A DNA stretch of 64,000 nt, taken from contig MKVN01000030.1 in NCBI GenBank assembly GCA_001898855.1, positions 1 through 64,000 on the forward strand. The letters run 5' to 3'. The position numbers were made by a program, and so were the translations under genes. This DNA comes from Micrococcales bacterium 73-13 (GTDB taxonomy: Bacteria; Actinomycetota; Actinomycetes; Actinomycetales; Microbacteriaceae). Below the pieces are notes generated by a model. It was given only the letters and a program-made list of their open reading frames with translations, ran no database searches and was not told where the DNA came from. Positions within the stretch are counted from its first letter, which is position 1; the number at the start of each line of letters is the position of its first letter. Of this stretch, positions 19,058 to 31,159 are shown piece by piece.

Positions 19058-19624
19058 ATGTCGACCCCTGAGACCGAAGTCCTCGACCCTGCGACCTCCT
19101 CCGCCCGGCTGGCGGAGATCGCGGCGTCGCACCCCCAGCTCGGCAGCGCCGTCGTCGGGCATCCGAACGCCTACCCCGGGCTGATCCAGTGGATCGCCGA
19201 CAACGGCGACCCGGCGGCGCGCACCGCGGCACGCGCCCGGCTCACGGCCCCGGCCGGGTACGCCCCGGCTCCCGTCCGCCCGGCCGCGCCCGCGGTGCCC
19301 GGCAGGAACCAGGCGTTCCTCCTGCTCGGTGCCGGGGCCGGCGCCGCGCTCCTGGAGCTGGTCGCGGCGATCCTGATCGGCGCCGCCTTCGGCAGCTTCT
19401 CCGGCGGGGCCAAGGGGATGTTCGTCGCCGCGGTCGTGCTCGTCTGCGTCGCGCTGGTCGCCGGCATCGCCGCCGTCGTGCTCTCGCTCCTGCCGTTCGG
19501 CCGGGAGGCCGCCGCCCAGGGCTTCGCCCGTCAGGTGCGCATCGGCCAGATCGCCGGGTTCGGCGCGGCGGCGGCCGCGCTCACCACGATGATCTCGACG
19601 TTCCCGCTGCTCGGCCTGATGTGA
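19058..19624 (+). CDS. LRV-domain membrane protein
   Basis: 188 residues. The N-terminal 60 residues match the actinobacterial leucine-rich-repeat-variant domain (ARLAEIAASHPQL, then HPNAYPGLIQWIADNGDP), followed by a Pro/Ala linker and three hydrophobic segments at about 85-112, 122-148 and 165-187. It is probably an inner-membrane protein with a cytoplasmic LRV domain; its function is unknown. TAGGCT at 19010-19015 and GAAAGCG before the ATG suggest a short-leader promoter after parE. Confidence 0.75.
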   Translation: MSTPETEVLDPATSSARLAEIAASHPQLGSAVVGHPNAYPGLIQWIADNGDPAARTAARARLTAPAGYAPAPVRPAAPAVPGRNQAFLLLGAGAGAALLELVAAILIGAAFGSFSGGAKGMFVAAVVLVCVALVAGIAAVVLSLLPFGREAAAQGFARQVRIGQIAGFGAAAAALTTMISTFPLLGLM

Positions 19625-19634
19625 GCCGTCGCGG

Positions 19635-20177
19635 CTAGGCGAGCCGCGGCGCCGCCGTCCGGCGGTGGATCAGGCGCCAGAGCGCGATCATCGACAGCAG
19701 CGGGATCACGATCCAGAACACGTTCGGGAGCACCCCGACGGCGAGGAATCCGAGCAGGTCGCCCGACTCGAGCGAGTGCCGGGTCTTCTCCAGCCCGCTC
19801 GCGGCCTCGATCGTGAAGTAGGCCACGGTCTTCCAGAAGGTCGCCGTCTGGATGATGAGCGCGAGGATCGGCACCCAGGGCTTGCGCAGGTTGCAGAACA
19901 CGACGATCAGCCCGACCACCTCGACGAGGTTCATCCAGGACTGGGCCTCGCCCCACGCGCTCGAAGCCTTCCCGCCGTAGGTCATGTCGTAGGTCCCGTA
20001 CCAGACGTGCCCGGCCCACAGCCAGGAGAGCGGCCCGCCGGTGTGCGAGACGGGGCCGAGCAGCACGTAGCAGGCGTCGTAGGTCTGGATCACCGCGGTG
20101 ATGATGAGCCAGACCAGCACCCAGCGGGGGATGCCCAGCGGGGCCCTGGTCGGTGCCTGGGCGGTGGAATCGGTCAC
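19635..20177 (-). CDS. Four-helix membrane protein, EBP/EXPERA-like
   Basis: 180 residues. The GTG at 20177 overlaps the parC stop (GTGA), so the two genes are coupled. Hydrophobic segments are at about 19-40, 77-99, 102-125 and 148-170. The order of features (aromatic loop [11 protein letters not shown], then E in a membrane helix, then YFTIE, then FWIVIP) resembles the emopamil-binding protein fold of sterol isomerases and EXPERA proteins. Bacteria without sterols carry such proteins with unknown roles. The similarity is by eye only; the link to topoisomerase is probably positional. Confidence 0.6.
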   Translation of the reverse strand: MTDSTAQAPTRAPLGIPRWVLVWLIITAVIQTYDACYVLLGPVSHTGGPLSWLWAGHVWYGTYDMTYGGKASSAWGEAQSWMNLVEVVGLIVVFCNLRKPWVPILALIIQTATFWKTVAYFTIEAASGLEKTRHSLESGDLLGFLAVGVLPNVFWIVIPLLSMIALWRLIHRRTAAPRLA

Positions 20178-22633
20178 AGCGGTCCTCCGATCGCCCCGAC
20201 GACGCCGTCGAGGATGGTTCCTGATGCATCGCGCTTCGCGCCCGGATCCGGCAGGGCACGGACCTCGCCGCCGGGTCCGTTGGCGAGCGCCGGGCCGGTG
20301 CCGGCCCAGGCCAGGGCGAGCGCCGACTCGCCCTTGAGGAAGGCGTGCGCGCGCACGCCGCCCGTGGCCCGGCCCTTCGCGGGGAACTCGGCCAGCGCCG
20401 AGACCTTCGCACGGCCGGGGTCGGCGCCGGCGAGCGTCGCGTCCGGCGTCGAGACGGTCGCCACGACGGCCTGGTCGTCCGGGGGGACCTCGCCGAAGAA
20501 CACCACGCGGTCCTTCCCCGACAGGCCGATGCCGGCCATGCCGGCCGCGCCGACGCCCTGCGGGCGCACCAGCGCCGCGGAGAAGCGCAGCAGCTGGGCG
20601 CCGGCGGTGATGAAGACGAGCTCGTCCGAGTCCGGGCCCTGCCCGACGCCGACGACGGCGTCGCCCGGCTTCAGTGCGATGACCTCGAAGTCGGGCCGGC
20701 TCGGCCAGGCGCCGGGCGCGACGCGCTTGACGACGCCCTGCGCGGTGCCGAGCGCGACGGGCAGCTCGGCGGCGAGGTCGACCAGGCCGAGCACCTGCTC
20801 GCCGCGGCCGAGGTCGAGGTAGCCGGAGATGCGGATCCCCGCCGACAGCAGCGCCGAGGTCGAGGGCACGCTCGGCAGGTCGGCCGCGGTGAACCGGATC
20901 AGCCGGCCGGCGCTGGTGACGGCGCCGACGTCGGCCCGCGCCGTCGTGGCGACGCGGGAACGGACGGCGTCGTGCTTGCCGCGCCGCGCCGCGCGGGGGA
21001 TCGCGAGCCCGTCGGCCTGGTTCACCCGGATCATGCGGCCGCTCGCCGACAGCACGACCTCGCACGGCGCGTCCGGCACCTCGAGCGCCGCGACCGTCGC
21101 GTCGCCCGCGCGCCTCGCCGGCGCCGTCGGCGCCGCGGTGGAGAGCACCGTCCGGCGCGGCGTGCCGAGCCGCTCGGCGGTCTCCTCGAGCTCGTCGCCG
21201 ACCAGCGCGATCAGCCTCGATCGCTCCGCGAGGATCGCCTCCAGCTCCGCGATCTCGGCGACGAGCTGATCGCGCTCGGCCTCCAGCTCGACCCGGCTGA
21301 ACCGGGTGAGCCGGCGCAGGCGCAGCTCCAGGATGTACTCGGCCTGCGCCTCCGACAGGTCGAAGACGCTCATCAGCCGCGCCCTCGCCTCCTCGGCGTC
21401 GTCCGAGGAGCGGATGAGCTGGATCACCTCGTCGATGTCGAGGATGGCCACCAGCAGGCCCTCGACCAGGTGCAGCCGCTCCCGTCGCCTCGCGAGCCGG
21501 TGCGCGCTGCGCCGGCGCACCACCTCGATCCGGTGGTCGAGGTAGACGCGCAGCAGCTCGCGCAGGCCGAGCGTCCGCGGCCCGCCGTCGACGAGCGCGA
21601 CGTTGTTGATCGAGAACGACTCCTCAAGCGGCGTCGCGCGGTAGAGCTGCTCGAGCACCGCCTGCGGGCTGAAGCCGGTCTTCACCTCGATGATCAGGCG
21701 GAGGCCGTGCCTGCGGTCGGTCAGGTCGGCGACGTCCGAGATGCCCTGGATCTTCTTGGCGGAGACGCCGTCCTTGATGCGCTCGATGACCTTCTCGGTG
21801 CCGACCAGGTAGGGCAGCTCGGTGACGACCAGCGAGGGCCGCCGGCCGGAGCTGTCGATCGCGACCTTGGCGCGCATCCGGAACGAGCCGCGCCCCGTCT
21901 CGTAGGCCTCGCGCACGCCGTCGAGCCCGACGATCGAGCCGCCGGTCGGCAGGTCGGGGCCCGGGACGAAGCGCATCAGCTCGGCGACCGAGGCGTCCGG
22001 GTGCTCGAGCAGGTGCCTGGCCGCGGCGACCACCTCGATCAGGTTGTGCGGCGCCATGTTCGTCGCCATGCCGACCGCGATGCCGCTCGCCCCGTTGACG
22101 AGCAGGTTCGGGAAGGCCGCCGGCAGCACGGCCGGCTGCAGGAACTGATTGTCGTAGTTCGGCACGAAGTCGACGACGTCCTCGTCGAGGCCCTCGGTCA
22201 TGGCGAGCGCCGCGGCGGTCAGCCGGGCCTCGGTGTAGCGCGCCGCCGCGGGCCCGTCGTCGAGGGAGCCGAAGTTCCCGTGGCCGTCGACGAGCGGGAC
22301 GCGCATCGCGAAGTCCTGCGCCAGCCGCACCATCGCGTCGTAGATCGCGGAGTCCCCGTGCGGGTGCAGCCGGCCCATCACGTCGCCGACCACGCGGGCG
22401 CTCTTCACGTGCCCGCGATCGGGCCGCAGCCCCATCTCGGTCATCTGGAAGAGGATGCGCCGCTGGACGGGCTTCAGCCCGTCGCGGGCGTCCGGCAGCG
22501 CCCGGGCGTGGATCACGGAGTAGGCGTACTCGAGGAACGAGCCCTGCATCTCGCTCGCGACATCGACGTCCTCGATGCGCTCGCCGCCGGGCTGCTCGGC
22601 CGCCGGGGCCAGGGTGTCTTGGGGAGGAGTCAT
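20174..22633 (-). CDS. parC: Type IIA topoisomerase subunit A (topo IV ParC / second GyrA)
   Basis: 819 residues, the DNA-cleaving partner of the parE product. The breakage-reunion domain opens with [20 protein letters not shown]. The active-site Tyr133 lies in ARYTEARL, and [14 protein letters not shown] precedes it. A long coiled-coil arm (about 350-480) ends at the C-terminal beta-pinwheel, where blades are degenerate and no clear GyrA box is seen, which fits ParC better than GyrA. The ATG at 22633 is divergent from the phosphodiesterase gene, whose -10 hexamer overlaps this start codon. Confidence 0.92.
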   Translation of the reverse strand: MTPPQDTLAPAAEQPGGERIEDVDVASEMQGSFLEYAYSVIHARALPDARDGLKPVQRRILFQMTEMGLRPDRGHVKSARVVGDVMGRLHPHGDSAIYDAMVRLAQDFAMRVPLVDGHGNFGSLDDGPAAARYTEARLTAAALAMTEGLDEDVVDFVPNYDNQFLQPAVLPAAFPNLLVNGASGIAVGMATNMAPHNLIEVVAAARHLLEHPDASVAELMRFVPGPDLPTGGSIVGLDGVREAYETGRGSFRMRAKVAIDSSGRRPSLVVTELPYLVGTEKVIERIKDGVSAKKIQGISDVADLTDRRHGLRLIIEVKTGFSPQAVLEQLYRATPLEESFSINNVALVDGGPRTLGLRELLRVYLDHRIEVVRRRSAHRLARRRERLHLVEGLLVAILDIDEVIQLIRSSDDAEEARARLMSVFDLSEAQAEYILELRLRRLTRFSRVELEAERDQLVAEIAELEAILAERSRLIALVGDELEETAERLGTPRRTVLSTAAPTAPARRAGDATVAALEVPDAPCEVVLSASGRMIRVNQADGLAIPRAARRGKHDAVRSRVATTARADVGAVTSAGRLIRFTAADLPSVPSTSALLSAGIRISGYLDLGRGEQVLGLVDLAAELPVALGTAQGVVKRVAPGAWPSRPDFEVIALKPGDAVVGVGQGPDSDELVFITAGAQLLRFSAALVRPQGVGAAGMAGIGLSGKDRVVFFGEVPPDDQAVVATVSTPDATLAGADPGRAKVSALAEFPAKGRATGGVRAHAFLKGESALALAWAGTGPALANGPGGEVRALPDPGAKRDASGTILDGVVGAIGGPL

Positions 22634-22638
22634 AGGAT
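22633..22638 (+). promoter_or_regulatory. -10 element of phosphodiesterase gene
   Basis: TAGGAT, seven bases before the ATG at 22646; its first base is the last base of the parC start codon on the other strand. Confidence 0.5.
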
Positions 22639-22645
22639 CGGCGTC

Positions 22646-23779
22646 ATGCTACCGGGGCCCGTGGACGGCGCCGCGAGCCTTGCCGATGTGCTGCGCGATT
22701 GCCTCGCCGCGGCGACCGGGCGGCCGGCGCGGCTCGGCCTCCCGCCCGTCGAGCGGGCCGCGGTGATCCTCGTCGACGGCCTCGGCGCGGAGAGCCTGCG
22801 CGCCCGCGCGGGGCACGCCAGGACGCTCTCCGCCGCGATGGCGACCCGCGCCGACGTGATCACGACCGGCGTGCCGACGACGACCGCGGTCGCGCTCGCC
22901 ACGCTGGCGACCGGGGCGTCACCCGGCGAGCACGGGATCGTCGGCTACACGGCGCTCGAGCCGGGCGCGGACCGGGTGGTCAACCAGCTGCGGGGCTGGG
23001 ACGAGGGACTGCTGCCGGACGACTGGCTGCGGGTGCCGACCCTGTTCGAGGCCGCCGGTGCGGCGGGGCTCGAGGCGATCGCGCTCAGCGCGCCGCGCTA
23101 TCGGCGCTCCGGCTTCACCAGCGCCGTGCTGCGCGGCGCCAGGTACCTGCCGGCGAAGACCGTCGAGGACCGCGCCGAGGCGCTCGCGGACATCCTCGCC
23201 GATCGGTCCTGGCGCGGCCTCGTCTACGCCTACATCCCGGAGCTCGACATGGCCGCGCACGAGCACGGCTGGGAGTCGAACGAGTGGATCACGGTGATCG
23301 AGCGCGTCGACGCCGCGGTGGGCCGGGTCGCCCGCGCGCTCGGTCCGGCGTCCGGCGTGCTGCTGACCGCCGACCACGGCATCCTCGACGTGCCCAGGCG
23401 GCGACGGATCGTGATCGAGGACGGCTCGCCGCTGTGGACGGGCGTGCGCCGCGTCGCCGGGGAGCACCGCCTGCTGCAGCTGCACCTGGCGCCGGACGCC
23501 GACCCCGAGGCCGTCGCGGCGCGCTGGCTCGACACGGTCGGGGCGGACGCCTGGGTGGCCACCCGCGAGGCCGCGATCGCGGCGGGCTGGTTCGGCCGGG
23601 TCGCACCCGAGGTGCTGCCGCGGATCGGGGAGGTCCTCGTCGCGGCGCGCAAGGGGGTCGCGTACTACACCGAGCAGGACTTCGCCGGCTCGGCCGGGCG
23701 GATGGTCGGCCAGCACGGCTCCTGGACGGAGGCGGAGACCCGCGTCCCGCTGCTGCGCTTCGGCGCGTTCGCCGGCTGA
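22646..23779 (+). CDS. Alkaline-phosphatase-superfamily phosphodiesterase
   Basis: 377 residues of the nucleotide pyrophosphatase/phosphodiesterase family (PF01663). Two-metal ligands can be placed: Asp44 in LVDGLG, the Thr nucleophile in GVPTTT (about 78-80), Asp and His in [14 protein letters not shown] further on and GQHG near the C-terminus. It has no signal peptide, so it is probably cytoplasmic. The natural substrate is unknown. In Microbacteriaceae it is regularly found beside sepH, with which it converges here (7 bases between stops). Confidence 0.88.
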   Translation: MLPGPVDGAASLADVLRDCLAAATGRPARLGLPPVERAAVILVDGLGAESLRARAGHARTLSAAMATRADVITTGVPTTTAVALATLATGASPGEHGIVGYTALEPGADRVVNQLRGWDEGLLPDDWLRVPTLFEAAGAAGLEAIALSAPRYRRSGFTSAVLRGARYLPAKTVEDRAEALADILADRSWRGLVYAYIPELDMAAHEHGWESNEWITVIERVDAAVGRVARALGPASGVLLTADHGILDVPRRRRIVIEDGSPLWTGVRRVAGEHRLLQLHLAPDADPEAVAARWLDTVGADAWVATREAAIAAGWFGRVAPEVLPRIGEVLVAARKGVAYYTEQDFAGSAGRMVGQHGSWTEAETRVPLLRFGAFAG

Positions 23780-23786
23780 GGCCGGA

Positions 23787-24785
23787 TCAGGCCAGATCGT
23801 CGTCGTCCGAGCGGGCGCCGAAGACGATCTCGTCCCAGCTCGGCATGCTCGGTCGGCCCTTCTTGGCGCCGAAGCCCCCGGTGCGCTGACGCGGCGCGGG
23901 CTCGGGCTCGATCGGCGACTCGTCGATCTCCAGGTCGAACTCGACGACGTGCACCGAGGCGCTCTGGCCGAGGTCCTCGTCGAAGGACGGCGCCTCGCGC
24001 TCGCCGCGCCGGCGCCGCAGCGCCTCCAGCAGGTCGGCGGTCTGGTCGTGCCGGACCGTCTCGGGGCGCGGCACCGGCCGGCTCCCGATCGGCGCGAGCA
24101 CCGGGCCGCTGTCGATCATCGAGGACGGGTCGACCGCGAACGCGTCGGAGTCGAAGCGCCCCGCCTGGCCGGGCGGCTCCTCCTCGCGGATCGGCGTGAC
24201 CGCGCGCAGCCGCGGGGCCTCGATCTCGTGGCCGGGATCCTGGCGGGAGAGGCCGACCGCCTCCGCGTTGATGGGGGAGAGGGTCTGGCGCTTGGGGTCG
24301 AAGTGCCAGCGGGCGTCGTGCTCGATCGCGCCGAGCAGGTAGCCGAGCTTGACGACCCAGCCGGTCGCCTCCTTCCACGCGCTCCAGCGCTCGCCCATCG
24401 CGTCCAGGATGTGCAGGCGCTCCAGGATCGCGTCGCCGAACGTCGTCGGCTGCGCGAGCGGGTCCGCCGAGGCGGTGTGCACCGGGATCGCGAGCGCCGA
24501 CTCAACGACGAACTCGCGCTCGGCGAGCACCGGTCCCTCGAAGCGCTCGATGTACTCCAGCGGGGTGCCGGTGATCTGCGCGACGTCGTGCGCGCTCATG
24601 CCGCCGCGGATGTGCGCCTGGATCTCCTTGGGGCTCAGGCGCCGGGCGGAGCCCTGGTCGACGGAGACGGACTGCCGGACGCGGGCATGCAGGGAATCGT
24701 CGATCGGCAGGGCGTACCGCCCGCCGTCGCCGCCGGCGAGGATCAGCGACCCGTCCTCGACCCCGACGATGTGCAGTTCTTCCAT
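23787..24785 (-). CDS. sepH: Septation protein SepH
   Basis: 332 residues. The N-terminal DUF3071 domain (about 1-175) starts MEELHIVGVEDGSLIL and contains the helix-turn-helix-like LSPKEIQAHIRGGMSAHDVA and GTPLEYIERFEGPVLAER. The rest is a disordered charged linker with a conserved GAKKGRPSMPSWDEIVFG tail. SepH stimulates FtsZ assembly in Streptomyces and Mycobacterium and so helps septum formation. The ATG at 24785 is preceded by GGAGG. The ~200-base upstream region carries three GGGAAT copies and a palindrome. Confidence 0.93.
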   Translation of the reverse strand: MEELHIVGVEDGSLILAGGDGGRYALPIDDSLHARVRQSVSVDQGSARRLSPKEIQAHIRGGMSAHDVAQITGTPLEYIERFEGPVLAEREFVVESALAIPVHTASADPLAQPTTFGDAILERLHILDAMGERWSAWKEATGWVVKLGYLLGAIEHDARWHFDPKRQTLSPINAEAVGLSRQDPGHEIEAPRLRAVTPIREEEPPGQAGRFDSDAFAVDPSSMIDSGPVLAPIGSRPVPRPETVRHDQTADLLEALRRRRGEREAPSFDEDLGQSASVHVVEFDLEIDESPIEPEPAPRQRTGGFGAKKGRPSMPSWDEIVFGARSDDDDLA

Positions 24786-24985
24786 GGGGAATCACCCTCC
24801 TCGCCGATTGCCGGCGCCTGCGGGAATGCTGCCACGGGACGGGCGCATTCCCCGGGAATAGCGCGGGCGCGCCGCGGGTTCGATGGCTCTGTCAGGGCTT
24901 TCACGGCCGGTTTGCGTTCGATAACCGATTCATGCAGACTGTCGCCGCCGATCCGCCTACCCGGCGAAACAAGAGTGGATGACGC
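24786..24985. promoter_or_regulatory. Divergent sepH / DUF4193 promoter region with GGGAAT repeats
   Basis: GGGAAT occurs at 24787-24792, 24822-24827 and 24854-24859, spaced 35 and 32 bases. The third copy is half of a palindrome, ATTCCCCGGGAAT, flanked by GCGC on both sides (24843-24864). This may be an operator for sepH. No convincing -35/-10 pair was found for either gene. Confidence 0.35.
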
Positions 24986-25288
24986 ATGGCGACCGACTAC
25001 GACGCACCGCGGAAGACCGACGATGACAGCGAGTCCATCGAGGCCCTGAAGGAACGCGTCCCGGACGCCGCGAGCGCCTCGATCGACGTCGACGACGCGG
25101 ACAACCCCGGCAGCTTCGAGCTCGCCGGCGCCGACCTCTCGGACGTCGACCTCGACGTCGTCGTGCTGCCGGAGCAGGCGGACGAGTTCACCTGCGTCAG
25201 CTGCTTCCTGGTCAAGCACCGCTCGCAGCTCGCCGTCGAGAAGGACCGGAAGCTCGGCGGCCCGATCTGCGTGGAGTGCGCCGCCTAG
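24986..25288 (+). CDS. DUF4193 small zinc-ribbon protein
   Basis: 100 residues. The acidic N-terminal half is probably disordered. The C-terminus has TCVSCFLVKHRSQLA and ICVECAA, two Cys-x2-Cys pairs likely to hold zinc. DUF4193 is a near-universal actinobacterial family of unknown role, normally found between sepH and the DUF3093/dut genes exactly as here. Confidence 0.9.
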   Translation: MATDYDAPRKTDDDSESIEALKERVPDAASASIDVDDADNPGSFELAGADLSDVDLDVVVLPEQADEFTCVSCFLVKHRSQLAVEKDRKLGGPICVECAA

Positions 25289-25309
25289 CGCTCTGCGTCC
25301 GCTCGCCGG

Positions 25310-25780
25310 CTACTCGGCCGGCCGCAGCGCGCGGACCAGCTCGTCCGGGTGCCGGGTCGAGACCACCCAGTACGGCGCCGGGTCCGCGGGGTCGGTGTTC
25401 TCGACGCGCACCACGTCCTTCGCGAAGCCGCGCAGCAGGACGTAGGCGCGCGCGTCGAGATCCCGACCGCGCGCGACGAAGGCGTCCTCGCCGCGCAGCG
25501 CGACGGCGGCGCCGACGAACTCGCGGGGGAGCGTCGCGCGGCCCGCCCGGAACGCGTCCGCGGTCACCTCGACCGTCGGGGTGGTGCCGAGCAGGAACGC
25601 GACGGCCGCGGCGTACAGCACGACCGCGGCGACGATGCCGACCGTCGTGTCGATCGGCAGGAACACGAGCAGCCCGGCCGGGATGAGCAGCGCGCAGGCG
25701 AGGAAGAGCCCGGGGCCCGGGATCAGCCGCTCGCGGTAGACGCTGGCGGCGCGGCGGTCGGTCGGCACGGGTCTGGGCAC
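25310..25780 (-). CDS. DUF3093 membrane protein
   Basis: 156 residues from the GTG at 25780. Two adjacent hydrophobic segments (about 23-42 and 46-67) form a hairpin in the membrane; the remainder is a beta-rich cytoplasmic domain ending in a WVVSTRHPDELVRAL stretch typical of DUF3093. Function unknown. A second in-frame GTG at 25768 is an alternative start: GGAGG is too close to the first GTG but 12 bases from the second. Only 30 bases separate this gene from divergent dut. Confidence 0.8.
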   Translation of the reverse strand: MPRPVPTDRRAASVYRERLIPGPGLFLACALLIPAGLLVFLPIDTTVGIVAAVVLYAAAVAFLLGTTPTVEVTADAFRAGRATLPREFVGAAVALRGEDAFVARGRDLDARAYVLLRGFAKDVVRVENTDPADPAPYWVVSTRHPDELVRALRPAE

Positions 25781-25798
25781 GCCTCCATTCAACTGCAC

Positions 25799-25804
25799 TA
25801 CCCT
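25799..25804 (+). promoter_or_regulatory. -10 element of dut
   Basis: TACCCT, six bases before the GTG at 25811. Confidence 0.55.
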
Positions 25805-25810
25805 CGGAGG

Positions 25811-26254
25811 GTGCTCGACCACGTCTCCGTGCTCATCGCGTCCGGTCGGACGCCGGAGTACGCGCATCCGGGCGACGCCGGCGCCGATCTCTGCTCGGCC
25901 GAGGCCCTGACGATCGCCCCCGGGCGGCGCGCCACCGTCGGCACCGGGGTCTCGATCGCGCTGCCGGACGGCTACGTCGCGTTCGTCGTGCCGCGCAGCG
26001 GGCTCGCGGCCCGGCGCGGCATCACCATCGTCAACTCGCCCGGCACCGTCGACGCGGGGTACCGCGGCGAGCTCCGCGTGACGCTGCTGAACACCGACGC
26101 CGACGAGCCGTTCGAGATCGCGGTCGGCGACCGGATCGCGCAGCTCATCGTGATGCCGGTGTCGCGCGCGGAGTTCGTCCGGGTGGAGGCGCTCCCGGAC
26201 AGCCAGCGCGGCGAGGGCGGGTTCGGGTCGACGGGAGTCGGAGGTCCGCGATGA
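25811..26254 (+). CDS. dut: dUTP diphosphatase
   Basis: 147-residue trimeric dUTPase that hydrolyses dUTP to dUMP and pyrophosphate, keeping uracil out of DNA. The five family motifs are present: AHPGDAGADL, PRSGLAARRGI, the NSPGTVDAGYRGEL substrate motif, the RIAQLIV segment, and the C-terminal GEGGFGSTG lid. GTG start with TACCCT six bases upstream (leaderless). Its stop overlaps the DUF3710 start (ATGA). Confidence 0.96.
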   Translation: MLDHVSVLIASGRTPEYAHPGDAGADLCSAEALTIAPGRRATVGTGVSIALPDGYVAFVVPRSGLAARRGITIVNSPGTVDAGYRGELRVTLLNTDADEPFEIAVGDRIAQLIVMPVSRAEFVRVEALPDSQRGEGGFGSTGVGGPR

Positions 26255-26877
26255 CGGATGCCCAGCAGACGGACGATGGCGCTCCCGAGGAGGAGCCGAC
26301 GCCGAAGTCGGCGCCGGCCGACCGGGCCGCGAAGGGGCCGTTCGACGCGGGCGAGATCTCCGGGGTGCGGCCGTACGTCGACCTCGGCGGGGTGAAGATC
26401 GTGCCGCGCTCGGACCTGCACCTGCGGCTCGAGGTCGAGGAGCAGTCGAAGCGGGTCGTCGCGGTCGGCCTGGAGTACCACGGCTCGACGCTCCAGGTGC
26501 AGCCCTTCGCCGCGCCGCGCACGAGCGGCCTGTGGCACGAGATCCGCGGCCAGATCATGGAGCAGCTCGCCTCCCAGGGTGCGCGGGCGAAGCTCGCCAA
26601 CGGACCCTTCGGCCCCGAGATCTTCGCGGAGATCCCGGTCACCGTCGAGGGGCAGCAGGGGATGCGTCTCGCCCGCTTCATCGGGGTCGACGGCCCGCGC
26701 TGGTTCCTGCGCGGCGTGATCGCCGGCCGCGGCGCGACGGACCGGGACGCGGCGGCCGAGATCGAGGACCTGTTCCGCTCGATCGTCGTCGTCCGGGGGG
26801 CGACGCCGATGCCGCCCCGGGACCTCATCCCGCTGCAGATGCCGGCGGCGCAGCCGCAGGCGGACGCGACGACGTGA
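26251..26877 (+). CDS. DUF3710 family protein
   Basis: 208 residues, soluble. The start GPFDAGE and the central GPRWFLRGVIAG followed by an EIEDLFRSIVVVRG segment mark the DUF3710 family of unknown function, almost always downstream of dut in actinobacteria. Coupled by four-base overlaps to dut before it and DUF3159 after it, so the three form one operon. Confidence 0.9.
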   Translation: MTDAQQTDDGAPEEEPTPKSAPADRAAKGPFDAGEISGVRPYVDLGGVKIVPRSDLHLRLEVEEQSKRVVAVGLEYHGSTLQVQPFAAPRTSGLWHEIRGQIMEQLASQGARAKLANGPFGPEIFAEIPVTVEGQQGMRLARFIGVDGPRWFLRGVIAGRGATDRDAAAEIEDLFRSIVVVRGATPMPPRDLIPLQMPAAQPQADATT

Positions 26878-27566
26878 GCGCGGACGGACCCGCGCCCGGC
26901 GGCGCTGAGCCGCAGCGCGGCCTGCGGGCGGTGGCCTCCGGCGAGGCGCCGACCGGCGCCGCGCTGCTCGCCGCGCTCGGCGGCGTGCGCGGCATCGTCG
27001 AGTCGCTGCTGCCGGGGCTCGTCTTCCTGATCGTGTTCGCGGTGACGAAGTCGGCGTGGCTCTCGGCGATCGCGCCGGTCGCGGTCTCGCTCGTCTTCCT
27101 GGTGCTGCGCGCGGCGCAGCGCGGCCCGCTGATGTCCGCATCCGCCGGGCTGCTGCTGGTCGGGATCTCGGCGGCGGCGGTGCTGCTGACCGGCGACGCG
27201 AACGAGAACTTCCTGCCCGGGATCTGGATCAACGTCGTCCTCCTCGCCGCGATGCTGGTCTCGCTGGCGGTCCGCTGGCCCCTAGTGGGGATCCTGTTCG
27301 GCGTGATCACCGGTGATCCGACGGGCTGGCGCGCCCAGCCGCGCGCGCGGCGCGGCGCCACGGCCGCCACCTGGGTGTGGGCCGCGCTGTTCGCCGCCCG
27401 GCTCGTCGCGGAGCTGCCGCTCTACTTCGCGCGGCAGACGGAGGCGCTCGCCGTCGTCAAGCTCGTGATGGGCATCCCGCTCTACGCCGCGGTGCTCTGG
27501 GTCACCTGGCTGCTGCTGCGCGGCACCCGCTCCGAGGCGAAGGCCGAGGCCCTCCCGGAGAACTAG
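26874..27566 (+). CDS. DUF3159 membrane protein
   Basis: 230 residues from a GTG overlapping the DUF3710 stop. About five or six hydrophobic segments; the segment GIVESLLPGLVFLIVF near residue 40 and the WPLVGILFGVITGD stretch are family hallmarks. Function unknown; the family accompanies dut and DUF3710. Its TAG stop codon is also the start of the -10 hexamer of the aconitase gene. Confidence 0.88.
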   Translation: MSADGPAPGGAEPQRGLRAVASGEAPTGAALLAALGGVRGIVESLLPGLVFLIVFAVTKSAWLSAIAPVAVSLVFLVLRAAQRGPLMSASAGLLLVGISAAAVLLTGDANENFLPGIWINVVLLAAMLVSLAVRWPLVGILFGVITGDPTGWRAQPRARRGATAATWVWAALFAARLVAELPLYFARQTEALAVVKLVMGIPLYAAVLWVTWLLLRGTRSEAKAEALPEN

Positions 27567-27569
27567 GAT
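27564..27569 (+). promoter_or_regulatory. -10 element of acnA
   Basis: TAGGAT overlapping the DUF3159 stop codon, six bases before the ATG at 27576. Confidence 0.55.
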
Positions 27570-27575
27570 CGAGGC

Positions 27576-30413
<2,838 letters not shown>

Positions 30414-30531
30414 GCGCGATCCGGAGAATGCTCGGACCCACGATTTCAGAACTGCCCCTCGTCCTGGGGTGTCCCGTCGCGCTAACGTCCTGGTGAACCT
30501 GCTCACCGCGATTCCCGAGCTCGGAGGCAAC

Positions 30532-31134
30532 ATGAGCGGCACGACGCCCGCCGGCTGGTACGACGACGGCCAGCACCCCGGCCAGCACCGGTACTGGGAC
30601 GGGACCGCGTGGACCGACCACTACGCGCCGGCGCCGGCATCCGCACCGTCTCCCACGGCGGCGTCCCCCGCGCCGCCGCCCGGCCCGCAGCCGGCGGCGA
30701 GCGGCCGCGGCCGGCTCTGGGCGTGGCTCGCGCCCGTGCTCGCCGTCGTCGTCGCCGGGGGCGTCGTGCTGGGCCTCTGGCTCGGCGGCGTGTTCGGCGG
30801 CGGGGAGCGCCCGAGCGACGTCCTGCAGCGCTGGGCCGGCGCGATGTCCCAGCGCGACTGCGTCGTGCTCTTCGCGACGACGACCCCGGAGTTCCGATCG
30901 GCCTTCGTCGGCGACTACGCGACCGCCGCCGAGTGCCAGGCGGAGAACGACCTCGACCCCACGGCGAGCGCGGCGTTCGAGGTGGTCTCCGAGTCGGTCC
31001 AGGGCGACGGGGCCGGCGTCGTCGGCATCCTCACCGGCGACGTCGGCAGCGCGGCGGGTCGGCAGGCGACGCTCACGCTCATCCGACTGGACGGGCACTG
31101 GGTCGTCGACACGTTCGAGCTCGCAGCGGACTGA
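30532..31134 (+). CDS. DUF2510 single-pass membrane protein (copy 1)
   Basis: 200 residues. The N-terminal DUF2510 motif (PAGWYDDGQHPGQHRYWDG, then WTDHY) is cytoplasmic, followed by a Pro/Ala linker, one membrane helix (about 65-90) and an extracellular NTF2/DUF4878-like domain with two cysteines. Related by sequence and layout to the tandem pair at 41250 and 41996. The ATG at 30532 has GGAGG 5 bases upstream; TAACGT at 30482-30487 is a possible -10. Function unknown. Confidence 0.82.
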   Translation: MSGTTPAGWYDDGQHPGQHRYWDGTAWTDHYAPAPASAPSPTAASPAPPPGPQPAASGRGRLWAWLAPVLAVVVAGGVVLGLWLGGVFGGGERPSDVLQRWAGAMSQRDCVVLFATTTPEFRSAFVGDYATAAECQAENDLDPTASAAFEVVSESVQGDGAGVVGILTGDVGSAAGRQATLTLIRLDGHWVVDTFELAAD

Positions 31135-31147
31135 GGCCGGGCGAGCG

Positions 31148-31153
31148 TACCCT
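31148..31153 (+). promoter_or_regulatory. -10 element of dxs
   Basis: TACCCT, six bases before the GTG at 31160. Confidence 0.5.
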
Positions 31154-31159
31154 GGAGCA

